A program made the translations under genes and the position numbers. A stretch of 64,000 bases of DNA from Stenocarpella maydis (Eukaryota > Ascomycota > Sordariomycetes > Diaporthales > Diaporthaceae), in contig NQMI01000066.1 in assembly GCA_002270565.1 (NCBI GenBank), positions 124,001-188,000 on the forward strand, given 5' to 3'. The notes below the pieces were generated by a model. The model was not told where the DNA came from, searched no databases, and was given only the letters and a program-made list of their open reading frames with translations. This document shows positions 60,451-64,000 of this stretch, piece after piece. The stretch's first letter is position 1; each line of letters begins with the position of its first letter.

Positions 60451-62246
60451 ATGGCCGAACGCTGCATCTCCCTCCAGGGCTCCACGGCATGCCCGGCATT
60501 TCAGTCCGCGTCCATATCGACAGACCCTACGCTCGTCGGCTTCTTGTACGTTGTCCCATAGATTCTCTGCGCACGGGGAGTATTGCAGTCTAACTTTGGG
60601 TGTCACAGTTCGTTCCTCAAATTTGTGTCAGACCGCGCATCTTTTGATGCGCAGCTCGAGTCCTATGTGCAGACGACATACGTGCAGGACAAGTCAGTTC
60701 GCCACGCGCCCCCAAGCTCCTTGCCACCTCGCCTGCTGACAGGCATCTAGATATCAGACATTATTTGGCTGTGGTAATATCGAGCTGACCAACACCTCCA
60801 ACCTCTACGCACGCTTCACGACTTCTGTAATTTGTAATGCCATCGTGCAGAACTCGATCAGCGCTTGCCGGTTGTCATCCTCACAGTCGCGGCCTCTTTG
60901 CGCCGACACCTGTGTAAGTCACCCTGCCCGGCGATAGCCTCCTCGTCATCTTGCTGATCGCCCCCAAGGCACAATTTGCACAGGCCGAGGCGTACTACGT
61001 GTCTGATAAACAGCTATGCTCAAACCCCAGCAGTGGAGCCGCGACGCAAATCAGGGCGGATTTTACGAATTGCGCGCTGCCCGCAGACTCGCTGTCCTCG
61101 GATAGCTGTATCGACGGCATTGAAAACGAGCCGGACAACTGCGGATACGGCGACAGCACCATCGGTCTCTGCTCATACTGCGCATCTGGCGGAACTAACT
61201 CGACCGACACGTGTTGCTACAACTCAAATGCCGAGAAACGCTGTGCGGGCGTGACCTTGCCCTCCATCACATCGACCATAACGCTTCCGACGTCGACATC
61301 CAGCCCTTCCCCATCCAGCACCGCAGGCGCCAGTAGCCGCGGTCTCAGCGGCGGTGCGATTGCGGGGATCGTCATTGGGAGTATCGTCGGTGCTGCCCTA
61401 ATCATTGGCCTGATACTCCTCTGTTGCATCGTAATCCGACGGCGCAAGCAAGGCAGTCAGCATGGCAGCATATTCAACCAGCCCACGCCGGCGCGAAGGG
61501 GCCCAATGTCCCAGGCCGGGCCCTCCAGCACGACACCGCATGGATACGAAGTCTTGCCTGGCGGTAGGATTGCCAGGATGTCAGCTCTCGAGGGCCACTC
61601 AGGAGATGCGCCTTCGCGCCACTCCGAAAGCGCTACGGCACTGGGTGCTGTTAGAAGCAGACGCATCGAGAACTCGTCCTCGAGTGAATTTGGGGACAGC
61701 CCACAGTCGGAGCCTCGAGCCGGCGTCCTGCGACCCCCACCAACGTCGATGCTTAAGAGGACGGGATCACTGTCGAGCGGCTCCGTGCTGCTGGCAGGCG
61801 AGGATGCTGGCAGCAACGGAATGTCCTCGCCGCATGCGGTCGCCAGTCAGCAATCGGAGCAGTTGCCATACTTCAAGGACTACTACTCCCAAGATGAGAT
61901 TCATCCCGGCGACCGCGTCGCCGTGCTCTGGGCTTACCAGCCGCGTGCTGCCGACGAGTTTGCCCTCGACCGTGGTGATATGCTCAAGGTTGTCGGCATC
62001 TGGGATGACGGCTGGGCGACTGGCGTGATGGTGGATGAGCGGGCTGAGGAATGGGAGGTCAGGCGACAACAGCAACGAGACAGCGGTGTCTCAAACACGT
62101 CCGGCCGTGGCCGTGACTTGTCGCCGCCGGCCAGCGGCGAGATCAAGGCCTTCCCGCTGGTGTGTGTGTGTCTCCCGGAGCACTGGAGAAAGACCATCGA
62201 CAGCGACACATCGACCGAAGCCGCTTCAAGCGCCCACCAGCGCTGA
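60451..62246 (+). CDS. Single-pass membrane protein with Cys-rich ectodomain and cytosolic SH3 domain
   Basis: Four exons: 60451-60545, 60609-60692, 60751-60913, 60969-62246; 539 aa, introns 63, 58 and 55 bp, all GT..AG. Residues 1-230 form a Cys-rich putative ectodomain (CISLQGSTACPAF, YQTLFGCGNIELTN, CNAIVQNSISAC, CADTCAQFAQAE) with Asn-x-Ser/Thr sites, then a Ser/Thr-rich stalk. A membrane segment lies at about 243-270 (GGAIAGIVIGSIVGAALIIG..), followed by RRRK. The tail is Ser/Pro-rich and ends in an SH3 domain at about 429-520 (DRVAVLWAYQPRAADEFALD, ALYDY replaced by LWAYQP, then GDMLKVVGIWDDGWATG, and FPLVCVCLP). This order (outside Cys domain, TM, SH3) resembles yeast Fus1. No clear signal peptide starts at the chosen ATG; an AG acceptor before ACCGCCGGCGCC just upstream keeps frame, so a signal-encoding 5' exon may have been missed. 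Role in wall or fusion signalling is inferred. Confidence 0.72.
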
Positions 62247-63620
62247 TGTGCACATTCGTCAAAACTAATTTCACGACTCTACGACTTTGTTGCCCCGTAT
62301 CGCGTCCTGGCCTGTCCAGGATCTTGCATTGCAGGCGTTCGATACCATCCCCCCCCCCCCCCCCCCGCGAGCAGAGGAGCTAGATGAAGCATATTTGGTT
62401 GGAGACGCCTCGGGCTATCGCGCCAGCCAGCCATGCGGCGAGAGTGTACAAAATCATGCCCGGAGTTGTTCTCGACAAGTGGCGAGGAGAGACATAGATG
62501 CAGTTTCACCATCGCTACGACACGCTTAATGCCCTTTACCTTAGACGACCTAATATCTTCGTTTCTCCTGAAACCTCCCCGTTCATTTCATTGTTTTGGT
62601 CTAAATATACCCAGGTTTGCTATCAGGTGTTCCATGGTGGCAGGGGAACTCGAGGGGAGGGTCCCAAAATCATGTAATTTTTGCCTACCATTCAGGAAAG
62701 AGGAGACGATACGCGCTAGGAAGGACAGTGGTGATACCATGTATTACGCAAAAGCCGGGACATATCGAGTCGAACGACTTGAAAACCCTGCCGTGGCCGG
62801 CCAATACAATCAATAGTTCTACAGGCAACCCTCCTTGCACAAATGCCCTAACCAGTGTGCTCCCAAATCCCGGGCTCGGGTTCTGACAGAAACCCAAGTC
62901 GGTGTATTTGCTGAACCTTTGAAAGCTATATATCTTTCACGGGATTGCAATGGTTCTCTAGCTTGTGACGGAAGTGATGCCCTCGCGAGTCAAGACAGAT
63001 GGTGCCACAAGGACAAGGCCAGCATATCCGCTGACTACATACATCGTTGTGCAAGTCTAGTAGTCTGGCCGGTTCCATCTCAACTAATGGTTTCCGTGTT
63101 TGTTTGGTAGGCGGTTTATTATGTCGCGAGTTGTGAGGCTGGAGTTATTGGTTGCTATGCCAGGCGCCACTGGCTGGACCCTGTCTGTGTCGTCACTTGG
63201 TCAGGAACACTGTGCCAAGTGCTCGGTTTACTGCACCGAGCGGCAGGCAAGAAGAGCTCGATCACTACGTAGCGGATGGAACTTGACCACGCAGGTACCT
63301 AGTGCGAGGAACCTAGGTACCTACTTACTTAAGAAGTAGGCAGGTAGGTAGGTAGCTTCTCAGCCAGTCGCCCACCGCCTCACCCATTATCTAACTTGCA
63401 CGCTCTCCAGATGCCCTTGAACTCTCGCGTTGGATTTCTGGCCGGAAGACAGCGATAAGGCGCGTTGCCAGTTTTCATGGTGTCTCTCAGGAGCTGAGGC
63501 GACCAACATGATCTCGAATCCACTTCACTTACTCGCATTACGAGTTGCGATAGCTCCTGTCTGCTAAGAACCCCCAGCCACCCCTCTTGGAGCGGCGTCG
63601 CGTCCTTCACCCTTGCGACG
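62247..63620. other. Intergenic, 1.4 kb
   Basis: 3' flank of the SH3-tailed gene with a C18 homopolymer at about 62349-62366, then promoter of VPS15. A cluster of GGTACCT/AGGTA motifs lies at about 63294-63356. No gene is visible. Confidence 0.55.
63294..63356. repeat. Cluster of AGGTACCTAGG-type palindromes and GTAG repeats
   Basis: Contains AGGTACCTAG, CCTAGGTACCTA and four GTAG tetramers within 63 bases, 265-327 bases before the VPS15 ATG. Related motifs occur near 29645, 43717, 47918 and 47976-48000. Confidence 0.7.
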
Positions 63621-64000
63621 ATGGGGCAGGGCTTCTCCGTGACAACGCCTTCGGCCGGCGCGGCGGGCATCGAAGTCCCGGAACTGGCAGATCTCGTCTA
63701 CGAGAAGACTCTCGGGTCTGCACGGTTCATGAAGACTATCCGCGCCCGGCATCACGATGGCGTCGTCCTGGTCAAGGTGTTCATCAAGCCCTACACGCCC
63801 ATGTCGCTGAGCCGCTTCAGGCAGGAGATAATCCGTGAGCCCCTCTATCTATGGCCCTGTTTTTTGAATAATTTTTTTTTTTTGGGGGGGAGGTTTTTGG
63901 CTGAGAAACCCGTCTGTCACACAGGTGAGCGCAAGCTCCTCGCCGACATCCCAAATGCCCTCGCGTACCAGAGAGTCGTCGAGACCGAGACCAACGGCTA
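63621..64000 (+). CDS. VPS15: Vps15-like PI3-kinase regulatory protein kinase, 5' part
   Basis: Two exons seen, 63621-63834 and 63925-64000; the gene runs off the window. The 90-bp intron is GT..AG and contains a long T run and a G run. The start reads MGQGFS with Gly2 as N-myristoylation site, then VPELADLVYEKTLGSARFMK and DGVVLVKVFIKP, where the Lys of VLVKV is the kinase-domain Lys. Exon 2 continues RERKLLADIPNALAYQRVVE. This is the conserved start of Vps15/PIK3R4, which anchors the Vps34 PI3-kinase at endosomes and autophagosome sites. Everything past the first 96 or so residues lies outside. Confidence 0.92.
   Translation, partial: MGQGFSVTTPSAGAAGIEVPELADLVYEKTLGSARFMKTIRARHHDGVVLVKVFIKPYTPMSLSRFRQEIIREPLYLWPCFLNNFFFLGGRFLAEKPVCHTGERKLLADIPNALAYQRVVETETNG

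Overview
This is a GC-rich piece of a filamentous ascomycete nuclear genome. The short introns (mostly 55-150 bp, GT..AG, CTAAC/CTGAC-like branch sites) and the gene set (Msb2-type mucin, TYW1 with membrane anchor, a divergent H4 of the Neurospora hH4v type, Vps15, Exo84) point to Pezizomycotina, most likely a Sordariomycete. I cannot name the species. There is no sign of prokaryotic organisation, of an intact transposon or of CRISPR, and I found no rRNA or tRNA gene.

I support 18 protein-coding loci plus one spliced small ORF. From left to right: a gene-free 4.8 kb; MSB2-like signalling mucin (4827-7634, +); MFS permease (9071-11312, +); ribokinase (11524-12644, -); large C2H2 protein (13314-16362, -); a 5.3 kb gene-free stretch; a 52-codon spliced small ORF and a membrane GNAT protein (21642-23144, +); a six-exon divergent histone H4 (24185-25216, -); SVF1 (25684-27029, -) divergent from mitochondrial ribosomal protein uL11m (27550-28084, +); a HAL4/SAT4-type kinase (30210-33029, +); Hsp10 (33853-34598, +); a GNAT gene broken by a C11 run (35249-36042, -); cysteine dioxygenase (37324-38183, -); a HIRAN-SNF2-RING helicase (40361-43253, -) divergent from TYW1 (43931-46315, +); TOM20 (46903-47681, -) divergent from EXO84 (48122-50283, +); PP2A catalytic subunit (51216-52595, +); a 7TM protein (53498-54748, -); a 5.7 kb gene-free stretch; an SH3-tailed membrane protein (60451-62246, +); and the 5' end of VPS15 (63621 to the window edge, +).

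The genes are ordinary single-copy core functions, not a cluster. Several meet in common processes: mitochondrial biogenesis (TOM20, uL11m, Hsp10), signalling at the plasma membrane (Msb2, SH3 protein, HAL4-type kinase, PP2A), secretion and vesicle traffic (EXO84, VPS15), and genome maintenance/chromatin (SNF2-RING helicase, H4 variant). Exon junctions below were read by hand from splice consensus and reading-frame continuity; every listed junction for recognised genes keeps frame and restores family motifs.

The most unusual observations are the divergent H4 gene with a 16-nt microexon, the spliced small ORF upstream of the GNAT membrane protein, a GC-AG intron in the uL11m gene, an Hsp10 gene whose first coding exon is only the ATG, and a GNAT gene whose frame is broken inside an 11-base C homopolymer.
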